Assembly (NCBI GenBank): GCA_020796225.1
Contig: CM036761.1
Span: forward strand, 38,500,428 to 38,564,427
Direction: 5' to 3'
Source of the DNA: Arion vulgaris
Lineage: Eukaryota; Mollusca; Gastropoda; Stylommatophora; Arionidae
Length of the DNA: 64,000 bases
The notes under the pieces were generated by a model, which ran no database searches, was not told the DNA's origin, and saw nothing but the letters and a program-made list of their open reading frames with translations. Position 1 is the stretch's first letter; every line of letters starts with the position of its first letter. Positions 10,804 to 22,741 of this stretch are shown piece after piece. Made by a program: the position numbers and the translations under genes.

Positions 10804-10952
10804 TTTTTCCGATCCAGAAGCACTTGAGCTGAAAGCTCTTCGGCTCGGTGTCATGGACACCCTAAATCTGGGGAACTTGGAGTTGAACCCTCACTTACAG
10901 AGGACTAGTCACCCGTAGTCCAACGCGCTACGAACACGCTGGGCACGCGGGC
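10804..10952 (-). mobile_element. SINE-F copy, internally deleted, 13-bp TSD
   Basis: CACTTGTCAGATT at 10791-10803 and 10953-10965. About 55 bases of the middle are missing relative to the copy at 45110. Confidence 0.9.
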
Positions 10953-11059
10953 CACTTGTCAGATTAAACAAGTTCTCACATTGTATGAGACAAAGCAGGT
11001 ATTGTTTGGTTACTTCAAATCTAAATAGAAACCAGAATTTGAAAAACAATGTCATAATC

Positions 11060-11142
11060 TTGTTCTTCGAACGCGTCATATCAACCACTTGTTGTCAACC
11101 ACTCTGTGTGATTTGTATGTGATCTGAGCCTAAGAGCGACTT
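11060..11142 (-). repeat. SINE-B 3' fragment, 5'-truncated
   Basis: Tail and last 80 bases only, as expected from incomplete reverse transcription. Confidence 0.75.
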
Positions 11143-11167
11143 TAAAAATGCTGATTATATACCGTCT

Positions 11168-11405
11168 TCTCCTTCTTTGCGTTCGTTCTTTACGATCAAT
11201 TTTAATCACTCTTTGTGATATGTTTGATCTTTATACGTTGCACATTGGTTTGGTAGGCCCCTAAGCGCATAGACTTCTACACATTTAGGACACATGCATC
11301 CGATTTCAGCGAAACCTCCTTAGTCGCCTCTTACGACATGCGTGGCAGGTAACAGTGGTTCTATTCTTTACACCCCAAATTTGGGCCCCGGTAACCACTC
11401 GGGCG
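11168..11405 (-). mobile_element. SINE-A copy with perfect 11-bp TSD
   Basis: ATATACCGTCT at 11157-11167 and 11406-11416. A short internal deletion removes the GCCAAGAACGTG block. Confidence 0.93.
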
Positions 11406-11548
11406 ATATACCGTCTGATAAAACTTCTGTTATTGATCGATCTACCCAGCCTCGCTTAGTTAAGTCACTATAATCCAAACTACGCGACGTTAAAGATGAT
11501 CTCCGGACAACAGTTGACTTCATCATAATAACACATCTAAGGATATAA

Positions 11549-11803
11549 TCTTCTTCGAACGTTCCATATCGACCATCTACCAACCATTCTGTGTGATTTG
11601 TTTGTGATCTGAGCCTGAGAGTGATTGTACATTGTGCCAGTTATGCGCTTACATATAGATCAGCACATCTGATTTCTTCGACGCTTTTGATTTACTAGGG
11701 TGACTTCTCTAGGTCCTACATCGGTCGCCTCTTATGACATGCCTTGTAGGTCACAATGTTACTATTCTTTGTTCCCCTTGTGAGCACCGACAACACACCG
11801 GCG
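11549..11803 (-). repeat. SINE-B copy
   Basis: Full length with reversed tail TCTTCTTCGAACG. Core diverged. Confidence 0.8.
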
Positions 11804-12369
11804 CAGTTGTTTTCAATATTTGCTCGCAAGTCATTTTTTCTTCAAATATCAGCAACCTGTCGTTGCAGCAGTCCCTTATTTTATTTTGCCTAGTTCTTAT
11901 TTTTATTAAAGGCTAGCTTCCAAAGAAAACGTTTGTTAAAATAAAAATGCATTCCCCCGGCAAAATGTACAACATTCCTTCCCCGTCCCATTTCATTCTG
12001 ACGGTACCAAAGTCGCCCGTGGCTGACTGCTGAGCACCCAGCCGAGCACAGCAGTCATTAAAAGATCAAGTACAGAGTTACCCGGGACGTTGGATGGCTT
12101 GAATAGCTCAGGTTTAAGACGGTCGGCCCGAACCGACCACAAGTCACAATTAGGCGTTCTTTGAACGCCATGGTGGCAGTTTTACAGGGAAAGCACTGTC
12201 AGCCTTGCAGAATGAATAGTTTACTGTATTGTATGAGGGCGCTATCGCTTTGTCTAGGAGTCGTGATGGTTAAGAACAATTAAGTGTGTGTGTTATGGAC
12301 ACAACTAACCATATTCATTGCTTTCAATCTCATCTTGAACTTTTCCCCCGTAAACATTATCATTATCGT

Positions 12370-12510
12370 CGTACCTCTTAAGTCGGGGAATGCTCGTCTG
12401 AATGGCGAGGGACACTGGTGTACGAAAAGCAAGCCTTCACGCAAACTCATCCTGGCAGTTCTGTCTATGCCTGAATTTTTAACAGGTGAAGGAAAGAAGA
12501 AAAAAGAGTA
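12370..12510 (+). repeat. SINE-C copy
   Basis: ACCTCTTAAGTCGGGGAATG to AAAGAAGAAAAAAGAG. TATCGTC flanks both ends (short TSD). Confidence 0.7.
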
Positions 12511-12532
12511 TCGTCATTTTTATATATAGAAC

Positions 12533-12669
12533 CGCCCGTATGGTAACGGCGGGGTTCACAAGGGGAGCAAAGAATAGTAACACTGCGACCTACAAGGCGA
12601 CAGTAAGAAGCGACTGAGGTAGGGCTTAGGGAAGCTACCTCAGTAAATAAAAAAAACAGAAGAAGAAGT
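12533..12669 (+). repeat. SINE-B copy with internal deletion
   Basis: Head and core are present. The segment from CGCAGAAATCGG to the tail is missing and the copy ends AACAGAAGAAGAAG. Confidence 0.75.
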
Positions 12670-13516
12670 AGACAGTAAAAGTATTAAGGGCCTCATAAAA
12701 ATCATTTAACCAAATCGGGATTCGACCTTGTTGTGGTTAATGTCGATTCATTCCACTTCTGATTATCAAATTCATTTAGTCATTTATTAAGTAGAGATTA
12801 GGTGTAATTTGTAGTTTTAGTTCTGAAACCTTCATTACACATTATTTGTTCTCTGTTTAATGTTCCTCGTTAGAACATGCATTGTGTTGTTTATCTTTCA
12901 AGCTTTTCTTGCACCTTTCATTTAACTTTCATTTATTTCTTCCAACAAAGCTGAAAGCTAACGATGTCCTGGAGGAGGATGAGATTAAGCTTGAACCCAA
13001 TCCATTACGTGTACAAGATGCTATATCTGTACCGGTATAAAGCAGGTTTAGTGAAGATAGCCACGCCTACCACATAACCAACCAATTACTTACTAACTAG
13101 TCGAATTGATTATACATTGTCTGAAGAATCATTACCATAAGCCTGGTTCTAATCTGATTGCTTATTTGCTGTTATGTCTTTCTACAGGAACCTGGACTTG
13201 TGCCTGTGAAAGACAGACTGTTATCAACGCCTTAGTATAGATTTAGATGCGTTTGTAAAGAATCAGCCATCTGACCTAGCAACTGAAAATATCAAGAGAA
13301 GAAAATTATAATTCTCCCCCTAAAATCCGCCTTTGTATTTCTTCTTCCCGATAACCAATAGAAGGATTAAGTGTAATGTTCATGATTAAAGTTATTTGTG
13401 AGAAGATTAAATGTAGCTATCTTCCTTCTTTATTTCTTTCGTTCTCACATTTCTTTCATTACTCCGTATCTTTATCTTTATGTATTTTCTTTCTCTCATT
13501 CTAAATCATGCTTTCT
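12670..13516. other. No gene or repeat recognised
   Basis: AT-rich, with no long frame. I see nothing specific. Confidence 0.45.
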
Positions 13517-13529
13517 CTGAATTTGTCTT

Positions 13530-13785
13530 CTTATTCGAGTGCTGCATATCGAACACTTATTAATCACTCTGTGGAATTTGTATGTGATCTGAGCATAAGA
13601 GCTATTGCTCGCTGTGCCACTTATGTACCTACAAGTAGGCCAGCACATCCGATTTCTGTAACGCTTTTTATTTAATAGAGTAGCTTCCCTAGGTCCCTAC
13701 CTCAGTCGCATCTTACGACATGTCTTGTAGGTCGCAGAGTTACTATTATTCACTACTTTTTGTGAACCTAGGCAACACACGGGCG
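13530..13785 (-). mobile_element. SINE-B copy with perfect 13-bp TSD
   Basis: CTGAATTTGTCTT at 13517-13529 and 13786-13798. This is the clearest proof that SINE-B moves by target-primed insertion. Confidence 0.93.
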
Positions 13786-13806
13786 CTGAATTTGTCTTAT
13801 TAATTT

Positions 13807-14040
13807 CATTATGTTAAACTTTGTTTGTAATACAGATGTTCTTTACTGCTTGTAATGTCTGAAGCAAACACTTCTCTTGGAGTCATTATGTTAAACTTTG
13901 TTTGTAATACAGATGTTCTTTACTGCTTGTACTGTCTGTAGCAAACATTTCTCTTGGAGTCATTATGTTAAACTTTGTTTGTAATACAGATGTTCTTTAC
14001 TGCTTGTACTGTCTGAAGCAACCTCTTATCTTTGAGTAAT
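13807..14040. repeat. 77-bp tandem repeat, three copies
   Basis: Each begins CATTATGTTAAACTTTGTTT. Two copies nearly identical, the third decays. Confidence 0.95.
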
Positions 14041-14402
14041 TATTTTTACTTACATTTTTTAGCGATGTTATCACAACAAAGACATTTGATGAATGAGATG
14101 TTTTACTTTAACGAACATCCAACTTTTGTTTGTTGTTCAAAATACAAACAGATAAGCTTCAACTGAAACCGAGATATGACAATCTATGAAACCAAACCTG
14201 CTGCTTGCTGTTCATGGATGAATACATTTTAATGATGTACTTAAACCACATAAGTGTCTGTTTTTCCTTGCAACTGATGGATGAGAGCTAGCTTCTCCCA
14301 GCTAAATGTTTCTTAATATTCCTTACAGTTTCTAATGTGTTACAAATTATCACTAACATTAGGGGTTGTTGATAGTGAAGTTGATAAAATGCTTCCCTAG
14401 CT
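14041..14402. other. Nothing recognised
   Basis: AT-rich DNA without recognisable repeats. Confidence 0.4.
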
Positions 14403-14664
14403 GCTCATGTGTTGTCAGGGCTCGCAAGGGGAGCAAGGAATAGTGCCGCCTGCCAACTACATGGCATGTGGTAAGAGGCGGCTGATGTAGAAGCCTAGGG
14501 AAGCTACTCTAGTAAACAAAATTCATCGCAGAAATCGGATGTGCTGGCCTACATTTGAGGCGTATAACTGGCACAACGTACAATCGCTCTTAGGCTCATA
14601 TTACATGCAAAGAGTGGTTAACAAGTAGTCGATATGGAGCGTTCGAAGAAGAAAAAGAAGGAGA
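14403..14664 (+). repeat. SINE-B copy, full length
   Basis: GCTCGCAAGGGGAGCAAGG head, core, and tail GTTCGAAGAAGAAAAAGAAG. Confidence 0.8.
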
Positions 14665-14787
14665 AGCTGCACTAGTAACCACATGCCGTGAAAATTCCTC
14701 GGTTCAAGTACAGCTTGGGTCAGAAATTGTCAGTGTGCACGAGCTACGCGGTTGGAATACGGGAGACCCTAATCCTTGACCTGGGGA

Positions 14788-14930
14788 TTTAAATTACAAG
14801 TACCTTTTATTTCGGAGTAATGTTCGCCTGAATGGTGAAGAGCACTGGTGATACGGACAGCAAGCCTTCACGCAAAAGTAAGTCAGTGACGCGATATTAG
14901 GCGTCTTTACTCCGCATGAAATGATAGAAG
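14788..14930 (+). repeat. SINE-C copy
   Basis: GCAAGCCTTCACGCAAAAGT and the preceding CGGAGTAATGTTCGCC match the family. Confidence 0.7.
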
Positions 14931-15197
14931 ACAGAGGGTAAAAAATACATTAATATTAGCTGTTAAATTCAGAGCTACTAACGGAAAGTGTTCCTTATAT
15001 TATGTCTATTTACATGGCAGTTCCTGTCACAAATCCATTTGGCAGACATTTGATTCTTCAGATACAAGCAGTCTTTGTGGATTCCGGTAGAGAAATAGTT
15101 AAGCACACTGCAATGTGTTCTGAAGATCGTGAAGTTCAAATTCAGACAGCGGCATTCTGTTTCTAAGTTTTTAAACATCTAGTTGACCTCTTTTGAT

Positions 15198-15448
15198 TGC
15201 CCGAGTGGTTACCGAGGCCTAAATTGGGGTGTAAAGAATAAAACCACTGTTATCTGCCACGCATTTCGTAACAGGCGACTAAGGAGGTTTGGCTGAAATC
15301 AATTGCATGTGTCCTAAATGTGTAGAAGTCTATGCGTTTAGGGGCCTACCAAACCAATGTGCAACGTTTACACGTTCTTGGCAAAGATCAAACATATCAC
15401 AAAGAGTGATTAAAATTGGTTGTAAAGAATGAACGCAAAGAAGAAGAA
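15198..15448 (+). mobile_element. SINE-A copy with perfect 13-bp TSD
   Basis: GACCTCTTTTGAT at 15185-15197 and 15449-15461. Full length with tail (AAG)n. Confidence 0.95.
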
Positions 15449-15606
15449 GACCTCTTTTGATCGTTGCCGAAGCTGCGAAGATCATGCTTGTGCAACACTT
15501 TCGACAGATGGCATGTCGCTTTCCACTGAGAAGGACCGAGGTTTATGGAGATACTCAACGCAATTAAGCACATCCTTCTCCTTTAGACCTGATTTAGATG
15601 TTAAAT

Positions 15607-15848
15607 CCGCCCCTGTGATGCCAGGACCCACTACAGGAGCAAAGAATAGTAATATACAAGGTGACTGAGGTAGGGGCCTAGAGAAACTACCCTAGTAAAT
15701 AAAAAAGCGTCACAGAAATCGAATGTGGATGTACGTGTAGGCGCATAGCTGACACAACGTACAATCGCTCTTAGGCTCATAACACATACAAATCACAAAG
15801 AGGGGTTTAACAAGTGGTTGATATGGTGCGTTCGAAGAAGAAAAAAAT
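15607..15848 (+). repeat. SINE-B copy
   Basis: A small deletion in the core removes CTGCGACC. The 3' half is well preserved. Confidence 0.75.
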
Positions 15849-16929
15849 AATGAAGCTGAATGTGATGTAGATGTTCTCAGCATCACCACATATCAAGCAC
15901 TCTGATGTAGGCTTTCACCAAACTTCACATCGCCAAGCCCTTAATCCTTTTAATCTAGGAGGTTACTCCCAAGATGAGGATTGAAAGCAGATATGTCCTT
16001 TAGCAGTACAGTACAGCTGCACAAGCTTCTTTTAAGAAATCTTGACAATCTAATCCGAACCAATGTGTTCTTTGATCATATTCAAGAGGACTTTTAAGAA
16101 CGAACAAAGATGAACAAGAAATGCTCTTGAAGGCACTGAATTATTATTTTGTATCCGCACTGATTTTTCCGCATTCAAACACATTTAGATTTTACATGAA
16201 TGTATAGTATGTTGTTTTTGTGGTGACAAAAAGCCAAAGATAAGAGGGTTCCCTGCTATTAGCTCAACAAGCTACTACCTGGAAGTAATCCCAGGGTCGG
16301 TATTCTATTCAGATTTCGTGAACACGATAATGGTGACTGTTTGTTATGTTAGCTACACGTCAGCAACGAAATAATGCCCGTTTTTCCCTAAGAACAACAA
16401 GCCCGTTTAAACTGAATAAATGGTAGATCAGCAGGATTCTAGACAACATAAATAAACACGGTTTCAAAGTCAGCACTGGCTTGATGTTTACATTAAAAAC
16501 AGACATCTACATTCTATTTAAAATAGATAATAATACGGCGTAGATCTGTCTACATTTGCAATCTACGTGGGGAATTTTCGTACAATGTAATTGGCTTTTT
16601 TTGGTGTGTAAATATCTTCAAATTTGCTCAATTTTTAAAAAAATTGTTTTTTTTTTCTTGCTTGTTGTATTCAAGATTATAGAACTAACGATTATTTGTA
16701 TTATGTTTTGTTTAACGAACAGTTGTCGTCTTATGCTTCACTAGGAACAAGAAGATTTATTAGTTGTTGTGTCTTCACCAGTAATGTTTATTTGATTAGT
16801 TTGTTCTTATCAACTAAAATTAACCCCTTTTGTGATCTGTGGTTTGTTTCACCAGGAACGTGAGTAAGTGGCACCTCTGTTAAGTCCCAACTTCACGTAC
16901 GACATCCAAACTTCTGCCTAAGGGTCAAG
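15849..16929. other. No gene recognised
   Basis: AT-rich. A possible degenerate SINE-A tail lies at 16820-16880. GCTACTACCTGGAAGTAAT near 16271 recalls 34749-34765. Nothing else. Confidence 0.4.
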
Positions 16930-17165
16930 ACCCGAACGATTTACATCATTGCACAGGGTTTTACCCATTATGGCTCGGTTCATCTCCGCAGAAATAGCAC
17001 TCACCTGCTGAAAGTATTGCACAAACCACGAACTCCGTAGCCTCGGCAACAATCATTGAAGCCACTCGAAAAAATGCACTCGTGAACAAAACGGCGCTGT
17101 TGGATTCGTACCCACCATCTTCCGAACGCAATGGAAGGGCTTAACCGCTTAGCCACAGAGAGTCA
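16930..17165 (-). repeat. SINE-G copy
   Basis: Body and reversed tRNA-like head (GGATTCGTACCC, GCTTAGCCAC) match the family. Confidence 0.75.
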
Positions 17166-17356
17166 AAGTGTTTGCATATCATCTAACTGTACATCAATCT
17201 TTACGAACGGGTAACTATAAGGTGTACAAACAGAAAACTACACTTTCAACTACCACATTTGAAGTTATACTGTAGCACATGATCAGATCTAATTGTTCAT
17301 AGGATGGCCGTCAGAGTTTACTTATATCATAATGACACATCTGAAGCAACTTACTT

Positions 17357-17611
17357 CTTCTCTTCTTCCTTGCATTCGTTCTTTACGACCAATTTTAATC
17401 ACTCTTTGTGATGTTTGATATTTGAGCCAAGAACGTGTATACGTTGCACATTGGTTTGGTAGGCCTCTAAACGCATAGACTTCTACACGTTTAGGACATG
17501 TGCATCCGATTTCATCCAAACCTCCTTAGTCGCCTCTTACGACATGCGTGGCAGGTAACAGTGGTTCTATTCTTTACACCCCAAATTTGGGCCCCGGTAA
17601 CCACTCGGGCG
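17357..17611 (-). mobile_element. SINE-A copy with perfect 12-bp TSD
   Basis: AGCAACTTACTT at 17345-17356 and 17612-17623. Confidence 0.95.
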
Positions 17612-17654
17612 AGCAACTTACTTGTGATGTTCTATTGTATTTAGTACATTAATA

Positions 17655-18175
17655 ACATTTTAGAAGAGACCAGTGGCGGCTCGTAGTAGGTTTTCTTGGT
17701 GTGGCCAGACACAAATTTTCGGAAAAATAATGGTTTTTGGAGTATTTACTATCATTTGTCTACTCCGGGAAGTTATTCTCCCTTTCGGTTAGTGGTGGGG
17801 CCCCACTGGCCCTCAATAACGAGCCGCCCCTGGAAGAGACTATATAAGAAATGAGGAAATTAGAAGAACAGTCAGAACAACACCTGTTATTAGATTCATT
17901 GAAAAACAGAGACTCAAATAGTTTGGCCACTTGGTCAGAATGAACCCGAATACACCAGTTGTAAGAGCGTACAACCTGAAAATGGAATCATCAAGAGGAA
18001 GGGGCAGACCAAGAAAAGATGGGTTGATGGAGTTACAGACAAACCTAAAACTTCACAATATCATACCATGTCAAGCGACTGAGCGTGCATTATCTCAGAA
18101 ACCGATCATCAGTTAAACCTGCTACGTCTAAAGGCAAAAAAAAAAAAGCAGAGAAGGACAAAAGAAAGAAATAAT
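17655..18175 (+). pseudogene. LINE 3' end (MNPNTP family), interrupted by a hAT MITE
   Basis: With the MITE and one TSD removed the frame reads RRDYIRNEEIRR, then RLK*FGHLVRMNPNTP, AYNLKMESSRGRGRPRK and ends QATERALSQKPIIS. The same C-terminus stands at 60870-61165. In-frame stops show it is dead. Confidence 0.7.
17671..17832 (+). mobile_element. hAT-type MITE copy 1, 8-bp TSD
   Basis: Ends CAGTGGCGGCTCGT and ACGAGCCGCCCCTG. GAAGAGAC at 17663-17670 and 17833-17840. 162 bases, no transposase. Confidence 0.9.
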
Positions 18176-18224
18176 TAACTTATTTAGAAATGATGCATGC
18201 AACATTAATTATTTTTGTTTCCAA

Positions 18225-18450
18225 TTCATTTTTCACTCGTTTGTCCGCTATGCTTTTACGCGTAGTCAATGCTTCTAACATAAAACCTCTGGCTAATTTT
18301 TGCGTCAAGACTTGTTTCCTTATGACCAGTATCTCTTGCCATCAGGCGAGCCTTACTCCAACTTCAGAAGTACTTGTAGCTTAACATCCCCAGGTAAAGG
18401 ATCTGGATTTCCTGTAATTCAACTGTGTACCGTGTGCACACCGATAATTT
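18225..18450 (-). repeat. SINE-C copy
   Basis: The reverse contains the family core. An extra flank of about 80 bases (to GTACCGTGTGCACACC) is shared with 51836-52090, so the full unit is longer than most copies. Confidence 0.65.
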
Positions 18451-18482
18451 CTGACCCAAACGTGAATAGTTATGAACTAAAG

Positions 18483-18732
18483 AGCCCGAGTGGTTACCGG
18501 GGCCCAAATTTGGGGTGTAAAGAATAGAACCACTGTTACATGCCACGCATGTCGTAAGAGGCGACTAAGGAGGTTTGGTTGAAATCGGATGCACATGTCC
18601 TAAATGTGTAGAAATATATGCGTTTAGGAGCCTGCCAAACCAATGTGCAACGTATACACGTTCTTGGCAAAGATCAAACATATCACAAAGAGTGATTAAA
18701 ATTGGTCGTAAAGAACGAAAGCAAAGAAGAAG
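18483..18732 (+). mobile_element. SINE-A copy with perfect 11-bp TSD
   Basis: ATGAACTAAAG at 18472-18482 and 18733-18743. Confidence 0.95.
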
Positions 18733-18774
18733 ATGAACTAAAGCTTTTTGTTACTATACTAATTATCTCCTTCA

Positions 18775-19030
18775 TCTGTGAACGCTCCATATCAATCACT
18801 TGTTAAACCACTCTTTGTGATTTGTATGTGATATGAGCCTAAGAGCGATTGTAAGTTGTGCCAGTTATGCACTTACAAGTAGACCAGCACATCCAATTTC
18901 TGCGATGCTTTTTATTTACTAGGGTAGCTTTCCTAGGACCCTACATCCGTCGCCTCTTACGACATGCTTTATAGCTCGCAGTGGTACTATATTTTGCTTC
19001 CCATGCAGGCCCCGGTACCACATGGGTGGA
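18775..19030 (-). repeat. SINE-B copy
   Basis: Complete. Its head end borders the 19-bp array. Confidence 0.8.
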
Positions 19031-19170
19031 CACCACACATACAAATGCACACCACACATACAAATGCACACCACACATACAAATGCACACCACATATACA
19101 AATGCACACCACACATACAAACACACACCACACATACAAACACACACCACACATACAAACAAACACTATA
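19023..19170. repeat. 19-bp CA-rich tandem array
   Basis: Units of ACACATACAAATGCACACC starting where the SINE-B head ends. Gives spurious frames on both strands. Confidence 0.92.
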
Positions 19171-19850
19171 GACACAACTATTCACCGTGCACAAACACCT
19201 TTCATACAAACACGCTTATAACCAGACTTTTCTCTTTATTGAATTTAACAGGTTAATCTATGTTATGATGACACTCAGCATTCAATAACAGACCTCTCTG
19301 TTAACTATTCAATAAACTGTCATAAATATGCATACTTGTAGTCGTCCATTTGATTACTCATACTGATGCTATGCTATGAAGTCGAGGGGTGTCATTTAAA
19401 TATTATCACGGATAAGATAAATATTAACATAGCCAGATACCAAGAGCTGTATCAAGTGTGTTATCATCATATTATATCTGCCTTATTACACGGACGATGA
19501 CGATAATACAGTTGATAAGATAACAATAGTCTGGGAAGATGACGCTCAACAGCAGGGAGGGCAGATCGTCTACGGGTCGCTGCCTTGAAACAAAATAGCA
19601 GCCTGCTGCCTTGTGGGTTTTGGCTGGGAACAGCAAAAGACTAACGAAGAGTGAACCCAGTAAACGCTGGTTGAAATCGAACACGCCGCTGAAGGAAACG
19701 CACCTGTACTCCAATAGGTACTGAAGGCTGTGCACGTACAATACGTTCTTGATGTTTGTCAACTTAAATATCACAATCGAATGATTAAAGCGGCCTAAGA
19801 ATGATCGCGAGAGAGAGAGATAACAATAGTTACCTTTGAATTCGAAAAAA
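19171..19850. other. Nothing recognised
   Basis: The 100-residue minus frame at 19472-19774 has no known motif and is probably chance. Confidence 0.4.
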
Positions 19851-19853
19851 AGA

Positions 19854-19972
19854 CCTGTATGGCGGGGGATATTGATAATAAGAAAAGCACACCTTCACGC
19901 AAAAATAGGTCAGAAGCGCAACGTTAGACACCCTGACTACGTCTGAATTCAAGGCAGGCGAACGCGGGAGAC
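19854..19972 (+). repeat. SINE-C copy, 5'-truncated
   Basis: Starts at TGGCGGGGGATATTGATAAT and runs to CAGGCGAACGCGGGAGACG. Confidence 0.7.
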
Positions 19973-20187
19973 GAAAACAATAGTTGACATACACCGTGTG
20001 TGACGAGAAAGAGTTGAATGTTAGAGATAGAAGAAAGGGTAATACTTCGTCTTCTTCTTCTTCTGCGATCAGTTCCTACTATGCGACTACTCCGTTATGT
20101 TGTCGTAAGCAGGGCGTTGAGGTTGAGGTCTTCACCGGTCACCCACAATTTCTTCTGAAGATTTGTTCCTATTGAAGGAAGTGTCTC

Positions 20188-20690
20188 TCGTGTGTTGCCA
20201 GGGCTCGCAAGGGGAGTGAAGAATTGTAACACTGCGAGCTACTAAGGTAGGGTTCTAGGGAAGCTACACTAGTAAACCGCCCGAGTGGTTACCTGGCCCA
20301 AATTTGGGGTGTAAAGAATAGAACCACTGTTACCTGCCACGCATGTTGTAAGAGGCGACTAAGGAGGTTTGGCTGAAATCGGATGCACGTGTCCTAAACG
20401 TGTAGAAGTCTATGCGTTTAGGGACCTACCAAACCAATGTGCAACGCATACACGTTCTTGGCAAAGATCAAACATATCACAAAGAGTGATTAAAATTGGT
20501 CGTAAAGAACGAACGCAAAGAAGAAAGAAGAAGACACTAGTAAAAAGCATCGCATAAATCAGATGTGCTGACCTACTTGTAGTCGCTTAACTGGCACAAC
20601 GTACGATCGCTCTTAGGCTCAGATCACATACAAATCACACAGAGTGGTTATCAAGTGATCTATATGGAACGTTCAAAGAAGAACTGATAT
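20188..20690 (+). repeat. SINE-B copy split by SINE-A
   Basis: The two halves join at ACACTAGTAAA. After removal of 20277-20533 and one TSD it is a normal SINE-B, so SINE-B is the older insertion. Confidence 0.85.
20277..20533 (+). mobile_element. SINE-A copy nested in SINE-B, 11-bp TSD
   Basis: ACACTAGTAAA at 20266-20276 and 20534-20544. Confidence 0.95.
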
Positions 20691-20754
20691 CGTAAGGTGT
20701 TCTTAATATCGTTATTAGAATATAGCAAAATGTTGTACAAGCAAGTGAAGATAG

Positions 20755-20755
20755 A

Positions 20756-20807
<52 letters not shown>

Positions 20808-20844
20808 TAAGAAATAGAAGAGAGAGAGAGAGAGAGAAAGAAAT

Positions 20845-20875
<31 letters not shown>

Positions 20876-20970
20876 TAAGAAATAGAAGAGAGATCAGTGA
20901 GGAAGACGAACCAGATAAAGAGAGAAGAAGGTGAGAGAAATAAAGAAAGAGGGAGAGAGAGAGAAAGATA
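20755..20970. repeat. (GA)n microsatellite with a longer-order unit
   Basis: Runs of GAGA are separated by a recurring GTAAGAAATAGAAGA spacer. Confidence 0.9.
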
Positions 20971-21298
20971 GATAATATAGAGTTATGTAAAAACATCACT
21001 CATCTGTTATCTCAAACATATTGAGTTAAACGTCACACGCAAGGAAAAAAAACTACAAGAAACTAACGCAAACGCACAGTTTATAATGGTAGGCTTAAGC
21101 ACAACCAAATGTCAGATTATCTACCCTGGTAAGCGACGGAATATTAATGATGGGATAAAACTATCTTGACTTATAATTCTGCAGATAATCCTGCCCTGAA
21201 CACCTGACTAAGACTGTACATATGTACCAGCTAAAACATACTAGAAGGTACCAATGTGGGTAACAACAGTGAAGCTTTTCTGGGTATATAGAGGTATA
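20971..21298. other. Nothing recognised
   Basis: AT-rich, no repeat match seen. Confidence 0.4.
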
Positions 21299-21306
21299 CA
21301 TTTGGA

Positions 21307-21469
21307 CAGTGGCGGCTCGTGATCATTTTTGTTGGTGGGCCAGACAAAAATTTGCTGAAAAAATCATGATTTTGGTTAGGTTATATTTTAATTCATAAAA
21401 CAAATACACGTTACATATTATTTTTGGTGGGAACCGGCCCCACTTGCCCCTAATGACAAGCCGCCACTG
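21307..21469 (+). mobile_element. hAT-type MITE copy 2, 8-bp TSD
   Basis: CATTTGGA at 21299-21306 and 21470-21477. Ends CAGTGGCGGCTCGT and AAGCCGCCACTG. Confidence 0.92.
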
Positions 21470-21551
21470 CATTTGGAGCACATGATACCACATTTGCAGG
21501 AAGTTTAGAAAACTCGGAGATTAATTCAATTATTGGTTGATTGAACTAAAG

Positions 21552-22007
21552 TAGCCTTTCCCAAAGTAGTCAGTAGACACCAGGGCTCCACGAGGTACTC
21601 ACAGGGGGGTCCTCAAGCCCTTGAAGAAATCTTCTTCTACGATCGTCCGTAGCCAATTCAGGCGGTAGTTATAACGCCTTGGTATTGCGCTTCTGACTGA
21701 TTTTTGCTTGAAACCTGCTTACCATTTGACTGGTGTCCCTCGCCATGCGGTGAGACTTTGCCAACTTCAGAGGTAGAGAAATATTATAATCTTTGACATT
21801 TCAATCCGAAAAATAAATTGTAAACCTAATTATAGACCTAATGTTTACTTTATTTTTATTCAAATGTTAAATTGCAGACATTGTTTACTATTGTAACACA
21901 CAGATAATTCATTCCTGTCCATTTTCATTTATAGAAACTTGTGGGAGTATCGGCAGCAAAATGTAGTTAAAAGGGGTCCACGCTAATGCAAAGTTTGGGA
22001 ACTGCTG
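21552..22007. mobile_element. Degenerate hAT-like element with nested SINE-C
   Basis: Ends TAGCCTTTCCCAAA and TTTGGGAACTGCTG mirror the element at 7501. Imperfect TSD AACTAAAG / ATATAAAG. SINE-C lies inside. Confidence 0.5.
21631..21776 (-). repeat. SINE-C copy nested in the hAT-like element
   Basis: Flanked by AGAAAT on both sides. Reversed tail CTTCTTCT. Confidence 0.7.
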
Positions 22008-22024
22008 ATATAAAGGTTATATAA

Positions 22025-22240
22025 AACCGAAGGATTGATTCACTGTATCGGAATTGACCCTGTATGTCTCAGTCCCTCTACGAAGAAACGGCTCGTCATC
22101 TGCCGAGAGTATTGCACAAAGAACGGACTCCGTAGCTCCGTCAACAATCCTACAGATCTCTTCAAAAATCAACTCGTGCACAGAACTATGCGGTCCAGAT
22201 TCAAACCCACGATATTAGGAACGTAAGGCAAGGGCCTGGT
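22025..22240 (-). repeat. SINE-G copy
   Basis: Contains GAGTATTGCACAAAGAACGG and reversed B box GATTCAAACCC. Abuts SINE-H head to head. Confidence 0.7.
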
Positions 22241-22430
22241 GGCGTCTGTGGCTTAGGGGATAGTGACGTGGTCTATTAACCCCGACGTTCTGAGTTCGAA
22301 TAACGCTGTGGACAATTTGGTTGCAAATTGTTTCGTGTGGATTTTACAAAGAACGATGGCACGACCCGTTCAGAAAGCAATGACAAACTACTGAACGTAA
22401 TAATGCCTAGAAAAATCACAAACAGTGTTA
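22240..22430 (+). repeat. SINE-H copy
   Basis: GTCTGTGGCTTAGGGGATAG (A-box region) and GAGTTCGAATAAC (B box), then the family body. Confidence 0.65.
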
Positions 22431-22498
22431 AAAAGCTGCGAGTTGATTCGCAAAGTCCTGTAAAGGATACGCAATTAACGGCAAGGGCGTAACTACTT

Positions 22499-22645
22499 AG
22501 CCTCTAAAGTCGAAGTAAGGCTCGTCTAAATAGCGAGGGGCACTGCATAATAAAAGCAAGTCCACACCCAAAAATCAGTCAGATGTGCAATGGTAACGCC
22601 ATGACTAAACCCGAATTCATAGTTGGCGAGCAGAAAAATAATTGA
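22499..22645 (+). repeat. SINE-C copy
   Basis: CTCTAAAGTCGAAGTAAGGC start, core and GGCGAGCAGAAAAATAATTG end. Confidence 0.7.
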
Positions 22646-22659
22646 TTGATTGAATACGT

Positions 22660-22741
22660 GCCGACTTGAAATCGATCTACGCAATAGATCGAATTGAGCA
22701 CTTACAAATTGATCGACGCAATAGATATAATAGATCCCTCA
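22660..22741. repeat. 37-bp tandem repeat, left part
   Basis: Two units with CGATCTACGCAATAGAT. The array continues at 23492 after the LINE insertion. Confidence 0.75.

Noticed and set aside
18919..19256. Cysteine/valine-rich repeat peptide and His/Thr-rich peptide
   Set aside because: Both are the 19-bp CA-rich array read on opposite strands.
20715..20999. Serine/leucine-rich secreted peptide
   Set aside because: Antisense of a GA microsatellite.
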